Assembly: GCA_036937835.1 (NCBI GenBank)
Contig: CM072863.1
Location: 3,095,001-3,159,000 of the forward strand
DNA from: Pampus argenteus
Taxonomy: Eukaryota; Chordata; Actinopteri; Scombriformes; Stromateidae
Length of the DNA stretch: 64,000 bases
Direction: 5' to 3'
Under the pieces are notes generated by a model, which saw only the letters and a list, made by a program, of their open reading frames with translations, was not told the DNA's origin and ran no database searches. Below, piece after piece: positions 13,831 through 25,432 of the stretch. Numbering within the stretch: the first letter of the stretch is position 1; each line of letters starts with the position of its first letter. A program made the position numbers and the translations under genes.

Positions 13831-14288
13831 TTGGTAGTAAATATTATGTTATTGTAGAGGTTCAATCATCATCTACAGTAAACCTAAACACCAAAACACT
13901 GTCACACTTTTACACCACATGTCCCCTTGTCTTCTGCATTAATATATTTTGATCAATCAATCAATTTAATTTGTCAGCCTCAGAGCATTTTTTGGCGGAT
14001 ACGCTACGAGGCTGACGAATTAATCAATGATCACATCCCTACTTTATGTCATCTGTTTTTTTTTTGTTTTTTTTTAAAACATATGTACTGAAACGTTATG
14101 TAGATGAACCCAGACAAGCTTTGTTTCAGTTTTATTTCATAGGTTGAAAATGACAAAAAAAATGGAAACTGACAAAAGAAAAGCTGTTGAAAAGCATCTT
14201 CTTCCCTTCAGACGTTATTGGTTGTCTTTAAACTTGATGGCTAGCCTCATAATTCTATATATTGTGTTATTAATTTAGAAGGTATCAA

Positions 14289-14289
14289 G

Positions 14290-14318
<29 letters not shown>
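14289..14318. repeat. (TA)n microsatellite
   Basis: Perfect TA tract. The surrounding 13.9-15.4 kb shows no gene. Confidence 0.97.
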
Positions 14319-14321
<3 letters not shown>

Positions 14322-15414
14322 TGCTTTAAGTCGTGTAAACTTGTTCTCCTTTAGTTAATTCATTCCTTTATTTCTTGAACCCTCCTCTTCCCTTCATTCT
14401 TTCGTCCAACCCCCGAACACATTTCAGGCCCAGAAATGTTCTTTGCTTTTAAGCCCTGGGCTAAACTCTAAATCCTATGTCAAAAAAAAAAAAAAGAAAA
14501 AGAAAACTAATGGCGGGGTGGTGAGATATTTCTGCCCAGACCTGCACTGACGACGACATATTCCAGCCGTAGATTTTTTTTTTAAGAAGAAAAACAGTGA
14601 CGCAAAATACAGAGAAACATTGTTTTATCCAAATGACAGGAACAAAAGAGAGAGTTCAACAATGGGAAGCTTAACGCTCTTAAAACCACAGTGAGCCGAC
14701 ATGTCCGACCTGCTGGTGACGTATGAACCGGTACAACCAATTTGCAGCTTTTTTTTGCTTTAAACTTAAAAACCTGCTTCAAATATTTTAAATGCATTAT
14801 TTATTTCATTTAATCATTCATTTGTTTTATCCATGTGGGTTTTTTTAATTCTTTCTTTTATCCATTTTATTGTCGTTTTTTTCTGTTCATCTTTTCATCG
14901 CTGAAACTTTTCATCTTGTCATCGCTGTTGTTCTTTAAAGGCATTAGACAACATTTTTACATTCATTTCAAAATGTGCAATCTCCGCCTTCATAAGCGGA
15001 GTGAACTGCATGTCAACTGATTTCTTTTATATAATTTGTGTCATTATCGAAGTTTCAGTGTCACTTTGACAAAGGTTTTCTTCCCTTTGAAACAGAATCC
15101 GAAATTTCCGGTTTCACTTCTGCTTTTTTTTTTTTTTTAAATCATTATGAGAAATGTAGAAAATCACTAACCACACGAGGAATGTTGAAAACGGACACAC
15201 CCAAAAGCATGCATCTCTGCTCATGCATGAGGCCAGAAGAGCAGAAGGAATCTGAAACCATTTAGTGCAGAAAACGTGTGAAATCCACAAACACACCTTT
15301 ACACTCAACTAAACCTTCGACGGTTTTTCATCTACATGCAGGGCAGATATACAAAACTGCAGTGATGACAGTGATTTTTTGATCTGATTGTGAACTGGTT
15401 TAACTGAACAGAGG

Positions 15415-15660
15415 ACAGTGTAAACACAGTCGCCTCCCCCTGCAGCCCACGCCTCTTGTCAACGCCGGCAGCAGATAAGCCTCAGCAGAGATAAGCGTTG
15501 CCCCGACAGGAATGTTCTCCAACGTTTCGGTTGCCTCATAGCTCAGACGCAGCACCCATGATGCTCGCCTCAGGGCGACACTCAAACATGCAAATACCAT
15601 TCAAATATTGATCCTGAAGCAACAGAGAATTTGAATACCGTATCATTGAGCAATTCACAG
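15415..15660. promoter_or_regulatory. Candidate enhancer: paired GATA sites and octamer
   Basis: Two AGATAAG sites (15473-15479 and 15489-15495) sit in a 16-bp direct repeat (CAGCAGATAAGC / CAGCAGAGATAAGC). A perfect octamer ATGCAAAT lies at 15588-15595. The stretch has more CpG and GC than its flanks. GATA factors and POU factors bind these motifs; activity is not shown. Confidence 0.3.
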
Positions 15661-17454
15661 GAATAAACCAGGACTGGTTGTTACACTCAAAAAGTAAAAA
15701 CAGTGAAAGGTTACTGAAAGGAGCCACACAGATGAGGGTTTATGCAGCTCATATGACTGAGAGCTAAAAGTTTTCTGGGGTTTTCCATGTGGTCACAGTC
15801 TCACACAAAGACGCTTTAACCACCACGCTGCATCGTATGGGATAATGAGATATGTCTCATATGTCATTTTATACACATTAACCACAACATTTTACCTTTA
15901 CCACTTTATGAAGTCAAACAAAACAGAAAAATAGAAACACGACTGCATCGATGTCTGTTTAATAATAAAAAAAACGAAATGACAGAAAACTGCTTCTAGG
16001 TGCGAATCTTTACGGGTTTTTTAATAAACCTTTGCAACGATATCATAAATCTACTCCCTGCTTGTGCAGCGTCCTCCGTCCTGATCGTCTTCAGCTGGCT
16101 TCTGCTGCCCTGAAGCAAAGTTTACAGGAATTCAAATCTTATTCAAATGCTGCTGTCGAGAATGTGAGATCAGTTATCTTGAAAGCAAGAGGAATTAGAG
16201 CCTGTCTGTAATTAAATGTAACTAGCAGTAACTAGAAAAAGAAAAAAAGGGGGCATCTGGAGGTGGATTAGGTCACTTTGGTGGAAAACTTCCCACATAC
16301 GTCCATTTGGTTCTCACTTTGATCACTGACCTTTTCAGCAGAGCAGCTGAGTTGTGATTTCCAGACATTTGAAGTGTTGACAGGAAGGTTTCATTGGCAG
16401 GATAAAGTGGGTGTGAGGTAGCAGTTACTTTTACAACCTGTGTGATTTTGGTTAGAAGTAGGGGATCCATTCAAATAGCATTATTCTGTATTATTGGTTA
16501 ATCCAGATTTATTTGTAATGAGTCGGTAAAACCCCTTAAAAGTTAGAAATAATCCAACAGCTTCTACTTAACTTGATAACCTTGAATTAGAGGTTAATTA
16601 ATGGATTGTAAACCCTTAAAATGCATTATGTAGCGTGAAAAATCATCCTTAAATTGTCACCTAAATTTGAAAAAAAAAACACACAGAGGATGTGACCATG
16701 AAAGATGTTTCCTTCCCAAAATGCAACAGTCACGCAGGACATGGACCGATGTTGACTCAATGTCAAGAAATTTGCATGTCAGTCACCAGGAAATAGATCT
16801 CAAACGACTATAAATCCCGGTGGTTAACCGACAAAAGATGCCAGCACGAGTTGTGTCATTTAACTTCAACGTGTAACAGCGTGTGATGAACATGTTCGGG
16901 CTGCTGACAAGAACAAACAGTTTACGTCTGATGTAAATATTCACATTCAGCTGCAGCCAGGACAGTTACGCACCTGACATTTATTTTTTATTTATTTTGT
17001 CTATTTACGTAATGAGGCTCAAAGTGTGGATCGATGGGTGTGTGGTGTGCAGACAGAAAACTTCAGCAAATGTTATTAGTAATCTGGGATTTTGCAGAAT
17101 AATAATAATATTTTATCTTATCTTATCTTCATTCATTCAGTATTTCTTTAAATTTTTTACAAATGAAAAACAGAGTTAAGCAGTTGTTTCAGCTGCCTGC
17201 AGTTCAGACAGTAACACTGTGTACTGACACATGGCCAGGAGGAGGCTATATATCACACACACACTCCTTCTAGGAACACACACGCACACACACGCGCGCA
17301 TGCACACACACGTATGACTGTGTCCTAACTACTGACAGTGCTGACTCCTATAACAACTTTTTTAGGGAAGTTTATGCTGCTCAAGTTTACATGCATGTTA
17401 ACATGCGACATCATAACAGGATATAAATGACAAAGAATCAAAAGTAAATCAATA
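15661..17454. other. Non-coding stretch
   Basis: No gene, element or strong motif is seen; CA/CG-type tracts begin near 17252. Confidence 0.4.
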
Positions 17455-17800
17455 AGTAAAGATTTATTTATACTTTTTTACTTTTTTTTTTTTTTTTTAA
17501 ACACAGCTGCAAAGTGCTTCACACACACACACACAAACAAACAAAGTCAAATAAATTACAATATAAAACACAACACAATGAGAAACAGACCAAACTAAAA
17601 CTCAACATATGTCTCTAAAAAAAGGAGTTTGACTATAAAGAAGCATTTTTAGAAGCCGTTTAAAACAGTCTGAAGTAAATCTGATAGATGGAGGAAAATG
17701 TTTCCAGAGGCCGAAACTGCAAACTGCACCCTGGCAGTCGGAGCCGAGGATGGATAAAAGGAAGAAATGTAACTGGAGGCAATTACATTAAAACGATTTA
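17455..17800 (-). mobile_element. Fish interspersed retroposon fragment (LINE/SINE-like)
   Basis: A T-rich tail (17455-17500), then GCTGCAAAGTGCTTCACACA and, after about 170 bp, GATGGAGGAAAATGTTTCCA and GCACCCTGGCAGTCGGAGCC. This order matches a widespread fish repeat in which the tail precedes ...AAAGTGCTTCACA... on the plus strand. A CA tract (17519-17534) interrupts it. Class assignment is from memory. Confidence 0.5.
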
Positions 17801-17940
17801 CTGATTTAAATAGCTTCAGAATAGTTTCATGCATCTGACAAAAGGCTCAAAACAGCTGAATTTCCTGATTGAACGTCAACAGCTGAGAAATGTTGAAGTG
17901 ATTCTGCACGTTTTAATCACGAGCGGCTGAATCCTCATCC

Positions 17941-17988
17941 TGCATTTTCCTGCATTTTCCTGCATTTTTCTGCATTTTTCTGCATTTC
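17941..17988. repeat. 10-bp tandem repeat, about 5 units
   Basis: TGCATTTTCC repeated with T/C variation at the end of the unit. Confidence 0.95.
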
Positions 17989-18443
17989 ATGGTGGAAATT
18001 TCTGCTCGAAATTTAAAAAAAATAAAATAAAATTACGACTCTCTGTGACTAATTAACAGTCATTAACACCTTGACACAGAAACACAGAAATCACTCATCG
18101 CCTCAGGTTGGAGAAACGTTTGATTCTTGACAGTGACTCATCACTCTATTAGAAAGTGAATCATCAATATAATAACTGTTACTCACTAACAACACAATAC
18201 ACAGAAACAGAGTCAACATGTTAAATCTTACTGGACTATAAATGACCTTTTTCTTTTTTTTCCTGAGGAAACGGAGCTGATATCTGAGCAGCAGCTACTC
18301 GCTTCAGGCAAAGAGTTGATCTCTGATACCTGCATGTGATAGTTAAACAGTTGTTGACATACCTTACTGTGTCTGATGATGGGTAATAAATACTGATCTA
18401 ATCACAGGTTATAAATGTTACCTGATGATCACTGATACACTTC

Positions 18444-18446
<3 letters not shown>

Positions 18447-18475
<29 letters not shown>
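18447..18475. repeat. (TG)n microsatellite
   Basis: Perfect TG tract. No gene is seen from 17.99 to 19.5 kb. Confidence 0.97.
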
Positions 18476-19523
18476 CAGTGAAAGAACCCGCACTGTGTGG
18501 TTGAATTAGTTTAAACAATGATCAAAACACAAAATAAGAGATTTGAAATAATACTTTTATTTTTGTATATTTCCTAGATGTATTTGCATCTGAAGAACCG
18601 GGAAAGATTAGATCTATAAAAAAACTAATTTAGCCAGAAGAAAATGAAGGTAAAGTTGTTGTTAAGGATTTGAGTTTGAAGATCAGACACCATATGACAC
18701 TGCAGTATCAAATAATACTAATTATTTTTGCAGCAAAAAGTGTCAGAAGATGAAAGACAAGTATAGAAATATAATATCTGATAAGGTGGCTGTATATACT
18801 TCCTGCTTGCACATTGTGACATGAATGCATCTCTAGATTACTGATTGTAATCTGTCTGGTTTTCCCAGGCTGCATGCAGGTCTGCAGCGGTGGAGGAGGT
18901 GGTTGTATCTTTAGATAGCTACACACAGAAACACTTATGAAGCGTGTTTTGAGTTACAAGCAAGACGAACGTCGTTATAGTATATATATCTCATCACAGG
19001 CTCTCGTTTACTATACAATAATAATACAGGCTGTTTTATGATATACCATGTGACATATGGGCCTGTACACACTCCTCTCAAAGAGAACATCTGTTGCTGC
19101 AAATGCATAAATAACCCTCATCTTTTCAAACGTAATATCAGGATCAAAATACTGGCGTGTGTGGTATTTGTATTTACTCTACTTACTAAACGTCTCTCCG
19201 GATAAGATTTGGTCAAAGTGCACGAGGCAAAAAATTGGTGATTGTTAAAGAAAATTTGTATAAAAACAGCGTTAAATTCCCTGGATAATCATGGGGTACA
19301 CACACACACACACACACACACAGGCTTGCTTACACACTTAATCTTGGCATCTGCTGTGCCGGCTCCTCACACATGTTTGGATGGGCTCATAGCCAGAACA
19401 CACATACAGTACACAGTGAACTGTTGCTCAACAGGCTGTTACAGGAAAGCCTCGGCGCTCAACAGAAGGAAATATGAACCTTCAACCCCACAGAGAATGA
19501 ATAGACTATTTCAGATGGAAATA

Positions 19524-19660
19524 TAGAGAGAGAGAGGAGGAAAGAGAGGAAGTGATGAAAAGAAGAGAAGATGAGAAATGAGCATAAAGGAAAGAAAAAG
19601 AAACGGAGAAAAAAAGAGAAGAAATGAAATGTAAGAGAAAGAAAAAATGTATTTATAGAA
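19524..19660 (+). repeat. Purine tract, about 135 bp
   Basis: Almost only A and G on the plus strand, beginning with (AG)n. It is followed within 60 bp by a (GT)n tract (19718-19740). Triplex-capable by composition. Confidence 0.85.
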
Positions 19661-20559
19661 AAAAGGATGAAAGATTTCCCATCGACGTCAACATTTCTGT
19701 TCAAAAGAACTGACCAGTGTGTGTGTGTGTGTGTGTGTGTTGAGTTGATGACAAAACACTGTAGTAAGTCAATGGTTAGGAGGTCAAAGGTCGGAGTGAC
19801 CAGAGAGGACCTACGGAGGCCTTTAAAGGACACACATATCATCAGGTCTATTTCTTTATAATGTGAGTCTCTACTGGAATATCTTTACTCACCTTTTAAT
19901 TTACAGTTCAAAAACAAACTTTATTTATCTTACACTGGCTCTTCATGAAGCCCCTGAGTTCAGCCTCCGACTGAAACAGGCCGTCTCTTTTAAGGCCCGC
20001 CCTCACGATGAGGCCACTGCCTTCTGATTGGTCGGCCTCAACAGGTAAATAAACAACTGTAGTGGGATTTAACTTCTTTTTATCATCCACCTGTGTCTGA
20101 ATCTGAACCAATAAATGGACAACGAGAACAACATTAGCAACAAAGGCTATTTGAGGGCAGGTGTGAATGATGATGTCATCACGAGGAGGAAGTAAAATGG
20201 TGACATGAAGCTCAACACCTCATTCTAGCACTTACTAACGTTATTATTCTAATTTTGACGTGATAAAATTATAGCTGATGTGTAAAAGCACCAAATCAAG
20301 TGAGGACAAATGGTTTTTTTTGTACCGAATAAGATTAAACAGCATCAGATATCTTCACGAGGAGTTAAACACACACTGACATCCTTGACTCTGCTGACTG
20401 GAGCAGAATCTGCACTGTTGACACTGACTTAAAAACACAGCTGTTATCCATACAGACTGTACAGAGTGATGTCCTCTGTGGTCAAAACAGGCTTCAGCTC
20501 CTTGATGTACAAAACAAACACACCCAGAGTAGACAGAGAGTTCAGCTCCCTCTGTTTAC

Positions 20560-20640
20560 CTGAACAGATCACATGATCCGCTGCATCTTCCTGGAACAGC
20601 TCAGGTACGCGGACCGAGTCGACCCCATCGCTGGATTTAC
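20560..20640 (-). CDS. Candidate 81-bp internal exon of an unknown gene
   Basis: On the minus strand a (TG)n tract runs into TTTACAG (acceptor, plus 20641-20647), followed by 81 bases open in one frame (26 full codons, including VRVPELFQEDAADHVI) and ending in TCAG followed by GTAAAC (donor). The length is a multiple of 3 (symmetric phase). Codon content is protein-like, and another frame is also open. I do not recognise the peptide. The acceptor is directly followed by GTAAAT, so it could instead be a recursive splice point. No partner exon was found. Confidence 0.25.
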
Positions 20641-20644
20641 CTGT

Positions 20645-20645
<1 letters not shown>

Positions 20646-20681
<36 letters not shown>

Positions 20682-20860
20682 TTTACAAGCATTTCCCCCT
20701 GTAGTGTTTTTAGTGTGATCAGCAGTCCGTGTGTGTGTGTGTGTGTGTGTGTTTAGTGTGTGTGCATGTAGCCATCCATCTAACAGGCCATTTCAACGGA
20801 GCGGATGTATTTACATACATGCCCTCTCTAAAACAAACACACACACACACACACACACAC
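20646..20860. repeat. Alternating (AC)n, (GT)n, (AC)n tracts
   Basis: (AC)n at 20646-20676, (GT)n at 20729-20752 and (AC)n at 20836-20860. Neighbouring tracts are inverted relative to each other and could pair in single strands. Confidence 0.95.
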
Positions 20861-21894
20861 TCTCTCCCACACACACTCACACAGCAGTTAGCTTTGTCTG
20901 CTAACGGCTAACAGGCCGACGAGGATGATGAAATAATTTACATGATAATCTATTTATTCTGCTGCGTGTTTGTGCTTCACATACACACACACGTGTGTAC
21001 ACACTCTGCTTTTACATACGGTGTGTTTTCAGAGTGGCTTTTGGCTAAATTACAATAAGAGTTTACACACACACACACACACACAGTAAGACGTTGACCT
21101 TTGACTGTTTAAACTGTAAACACTTTCATGTGTCTTCATCAGAGCCGCAGCTACACTTCTGCTCAGTTTTCATTGTACATAAACGTAGACGCTTCAGTTA
21201 ACCCAAACCGTACAGGTCAAAGGTCACCAGGCAGCAATAAAGCGCTGCAGGGATGATGCGTTTTTTGCAGGCCAACCTGAACGTTAGCATCACCGTGTTT
21301 CCCTCGACAAAAAAAAAACCCCAACGTGATGTTTCCATTGGATTTTAGATTATTGCAGAAAAAAGATCTGTGGCAAACAAACAGCAAGAAAGCTTTAAAA
21401 GATACAACTGTAAAATACTATAAACTTGAAGTCGGAAAGTTTGAGTTTAAAACAGTTTAAGATGTGACGTTTAATGGCCCCAAAAAACCTCTGTAAAACT
21501 CATAAGTGGGTTATTTAATGATGTAATCTACGTCGCAGAACAAAACGTGAAAATCTCTTAAGCTTGTGTATATCCGCAGAGCTTATTTTAGGCATCTAAA
21601 CCCTTTTCATTAAAAAAATAACCATTAACTCGTAGACGAAGAGACAGGAAGTGCAGCTCATTTCCAGGTTTTAGGACTCATTCCTGCAGCGCTACGAGTA
21701 GCATTGAATGTATTTGGGTGTCTTGTAATGAGTATTCATTGATGTAATGCATCGTGCATATATAAAACTGAACAAGACATCAGTTGGTAACTCGTAAAGC
21801 GTCTGTGCTCATTATGTCTCTTTGTTGTCCACAAACACAACTTAACTTCATTCAGCTGTTCTGCGTGAACAAATGCAAACATACACACAAAGTC

Positions 21895-22050
21895 ATCTGC
21901 GAGCCAGGCTTCGGTGACAGATCTCATTAAGGCCGACACGGCGGCAGATTAACGGCCGCGGAGCTCCAATCACGTTTTCAACTGTGACAGACGGACAGAT
22001 GCTGTCATTTTATTCCCCTCTGCTGCTTTCTGTCTCTCACACAGACACAC
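21895..22050. promoter_or_regulatory. Candidate conserved non-coding element
   Basis: GC-richer island with GGCGGCAGATTAACGGCCGC and homeodomain-like ATTA/ATTAAC cores, set in AT-rich DNA. No open frame of interest. Called only from composition and motif density. Confidence 0.2.
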
Positions 22051-22129
22051 TCAATGTGAAACCCCACAGGGATGGTCTTAACAACTAAAAACAGGACGTT
22101 ACTCACATCCCACCACACATTCCACCCCT

Positions 22130-22132
<3 letters not shown>

Positions 22133-22171
<39 letters not shown>

Positions 22172-22175
22172 CACA
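22133..22175. repeat. (AC)n microsatellite
   Basis: AC tract with one ACGC interruption. Confidence 0.97.
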
Positions 22176-22240
22176 ACGGAAAGAACAAGGGAGAGACAGA
22201 TGAGCGAGAGAAGGAAACACCAAACCACACGTTTCACGCT

Positions 22241-22400
22241 CAGCGCTCAGGAATGAATGGAATACCGTTCCTGTTACTCAACGCTCGCTTGTCATTGGCC
22301 GAGAGGAATCCTGTGGGCGGTGAGGAATGCTGTGATTGGCTGGAAAGGATCACCGGGGCTGTTTGAATTGGATGAGGTTCAAGCTGCAGCGTAATTCAAT
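22241..22400. promoter_or_regulatory. Candidate promoter/enhancer: two CCAAT boxes and TEAD-like sites
   Basis: Two inverted CCAAT boxes (TCATTGGCC near 22293 and TGATTGGCT near 22334) and GGAATG or near-GGAATG cores at about 22251, 22258, 22306 and 22324 (TEAD/MCAT type) lie within 100 bases. No TATA box or exon could be linked to them. Confidence 0.25.
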
Positions 22401-22784
22401 ATCAGAGTGACTAACAGACTTCTTCTTCTTCTTCTCTTCTCAGCAATAAAACAATATTTCAGTTACAGGAAGGCTTTCAAACTGAACCTGCCCCCTCCTT
22501 TCCTCCTTTTTTTAATTCACTGATGAAAAACTGGATGTTGTCCCATAAAAAACCACAATACAAGGAAGGTACAAGAACACACTGTGTTCAAGTTGAGGCC
22601 AAACAAAATGATGTAAAGTCTGCAGGAAAGAAAAGTAATCCATCATCTTTTTTTTTTTATTAAAAAAAGACCGATAAAGACACAGGTTCATGAACACATC
22701 AGTTACTTTTTCTTAATTGTCTTAAATTAATTGGAAAATTTTGAAAGAAAAAAACTTGAGAGGAGAAGTTTAGGTGGTCAGTAG

Positions 22785-22920
22785 GATGAGAAACGAGAGC
22801 AAAAGAGGGAAAAGACATATAAGGAAAGAGGAAAGAGAGGCGGAAAGCAGAGAGAGAGACAGGAAAAGGAAACAAAAGGCGGGACAGACAAAAAGAAAGA
22901 GAGGAGGAAAGAGGAGAAGC
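22785..22920 (+). repeat. Purine tract, about 135 bp
   Basis: A/G-rich on the plus strand (AGAGAGG, AAAGGAA type). The Arg/Lys/Glu frame across it is a composition artefact. An (AC)n tract follows at 23051-23087. Confidence 0.8.
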
Positions 22921-23289
22921 AGGCTCCACATTACTGCAAATGAAAGACTTAAGATGGGACATATTTCCCTTCACTGTGGTCAGATATGTTCTCTGGAAAA
23001 TGCAAACAATAGATAATCAAACATCCTCCAGTACAATAGATGTGACCCCTAAACACACACACACACACACACACACAACACACACATGACCCCATCTCAC
23101 CAAAGGTCACTGAGGGTCATCGAGGATCAGAAACTAACAGGATTTAAAAACAAAGACTTTTAGATGTACGGAGGTTCAGGAGAGTAAAACGACGAGAGGG
23201 AGGGAAAGAAAGGAGGAAGCAAAGAGAAAAAAACGGTGACTATAAATCATTAAAAACATTATAACATGTTAAATTATAACACGTGTGTG

Positions 23290-23443
23290 TTTACTGACAA
23301 CACGGCGCCGCTTATAAAAGCCGAGCGTGTCTGCAGCAGGTAGCTGTGTTGAAATGGAGATGCAAATCCCCGCAGCGCTGTGCCGACGCGCTGAGTCAAA
23401 CCAAGTCAAGCCGAGCCGGCACATGTGTGTGGAAAAACGCTAA
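23290..23443 (+). promoter_or_regulatory. TATA box, octamer and 29-codon frame (possible small promoter/leader)
   Basis: TATAAAAG (23313-23320) follows a CGGCGCCG stretch. An ATG 34 bases further (23354) opens a 29-codon frame ending TAA at 23441-23443 (MEMQIPAALCRRAESNQVK...). The octamer ATGCAAAT overlaps codons 3-5 (23360-23367). The island is CpG-rich relative to its flanks. The peptide is not recognised and may not be made. Confidence 0.25.
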
Positions 23444-25146
23444 CATGTAATGACCCCTCCTCTGTCTCTCAAACCAAAGCCATGTCCCGGGCTAAGCTGT
23501 GTGTGTGTCTGTGCTGACAACCAGAGACAAAAGCTCTGTTGGTTAAAGAGTCTCTTTGTTCAGCTCTCAACACGTATCGTAGCTTCGCTTTGCTTTCGCT
23601 CCTGTTTTTACATATTTACTGATCACTTATTAAATGACTACTGATGCAAATCCTAAATTCCTATTACTGCTGTTACTGCTTCATATTAAAGGTTTTCCAC
23701 CTGCAAACACACATAAAAAAAAGAAAATGCAATGTATTTTTTATTAAAAACAATATGTGGTACATATATTACATGACCAGTGACGATAACACTGAGCTGT
23801 GACTGGGATCTATAGCACATATGAACTCAGATGTAGATGTGCACACAGCAGGAGATTCGAGTGAGATGCGTTCACACCTACTGGAAATACTCGGACATTT
23901 GTGTTTGCACATAAAGCACCGCTGGGTGACAACTTCAGTGTTGCAGTGAATGTGTTAAAAAGGGACTTAAGACACACACATAATGGATGAAATTGCCCTT
24001 TTCACACCCCATCAGTGGGCGCTCTGGAAAGGTAGTAAGACAGGGGGGGGGGGGGTCTCCCATTGACAGATGCATACTTTAGGTACGATTACTCTCCCTA
24101 TTTATCCTGCCTAAATACAAATAAAAGCTTCTTTATCTCATGAGAACATAAACGAGACAAATAACTCGGCCTGTTTTCACCGTGGTTACTGAATAAAGAA
24201 ATATACAGTTAAAATGAAAAGCCTCACTGCATAGAAGTACTGAACATAAGTACAGTTTTAAGGTGTTGTTGAGCTTTAAAGTGACACTAAATGAAACTGA
24301 CTTCTCGGTTTTTGCCACAACGGTTTGAATTTTCACGTCTCTTGACTCACCTGCATCGTAAAAGGTACGAATTTAATCAACCAATCAGACAGCTTGTAAA
24401 AAGTTTTATTTAACGAGACGTTGAAGGATCTCTCTGAAGTATTTTAGGAATGTGTTTCTGTTATGTTTCAACATTTGAGTGACAGAGCAACTCTTTAATT
24501 TAGCTTTAATTTAACCCAGAAAAAAAAAGAAAAAAGTGATTTGATGTTGAAAGTTTTTGGTTGCAAAAAAAGAAAAGAAAAGAAAAGACAGAAAAGAAGA
24601 AGAAGAAGGATTAAATCTTCAGCAGCAGCCGCAGATTAAAACCAGTTCTCCCATTCACTCACACACAAAGACGCTGGGAGACGCTCTGCTTTGTCCGGCC
24701 TCTAAAGCAGCGGCCGTGTGTGTGTCTGTGTGTGTGTGTCTGTGTGTGTCGTCCACTCTCATGTGCTTGTGTGAGCAGATCTTTAACTTTCTGTTGACCT
24801 TTGACCTCTGCGTGTCTGTAACTGCAGGCTGTAAATAGAGATCCCTCCTACATGACCCGTATCAGCGCATCCATCAGATCTGTGAGCAGCGACGGCAGCT
24901 GTGCAGCATCTCAGAGCATCTGTGACTTCTTCATGCGCTTTAATTCAAAGCAGAATAACAGTAAACATGTTCAACAGTGAATACAGTAACGAAATCCGAC
25001 TCGTCACGTGTTTTTATTCCCGTGTTTAGTGACAGACGAAGGAGACATGATGTTCATATCCACAGCACTTAAAGATTTTTTTGCAATGCACCTTTACTTT
25101 ATAGAGCTATAATACAAATTTATCCCTTTTGGTCATGAAGAAGACC
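23444..25146. other. Non-coding stretch
   Basis: No gene supported. It contains a G homopolymer run (24041-24054), an AAAAG repeat (24570-24590), a GT tract (24717-24750) and a perfect DR1 motif at 24795-24807. Confidence 0.45.
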
Positions 25147-25432
25147 CCCCCCCCTCTCTCTCTCTCTCTGTGTAGCCCCTCCCACCGCTCTCTTGACCTC
25201 ATTCATTCATTCTCTCTCTCTTTTTCTCACACACACACTCATCCTGTCTCTATCAAACCAAACGCTGGAATAACAAACCAGGGGAAGTCTCATTCATCTG
25301 CAGGACTAATGTTTACACAGCATGCTCTCTCTCTCTCTCTCTCTGTTGTTTCACTTGCTCGATCTCTCTCTCTCTCTCTCTCTCTCTCATCCTCATTCAT
25401 TCACTCTCTCTCTCTCTCTCTCTGTGTGTTTA
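25147..25432. repeat. (CT)n cluster
   Basis: Four CT tracts (about 25153-25169, 25325-25343, 25363-25388, 25405-25424) spaced by ordinary sequence; Ser-Leu frames across them are artefacts. Confidence 0.92.

Noticed and set aside
19960..20045. Segment resembling a fish repeat (TCTTTTAAGGCCCGCCCTCA)
   Set aside because: Vaguely familiar, but no second copy in the window and no termini, so not called.
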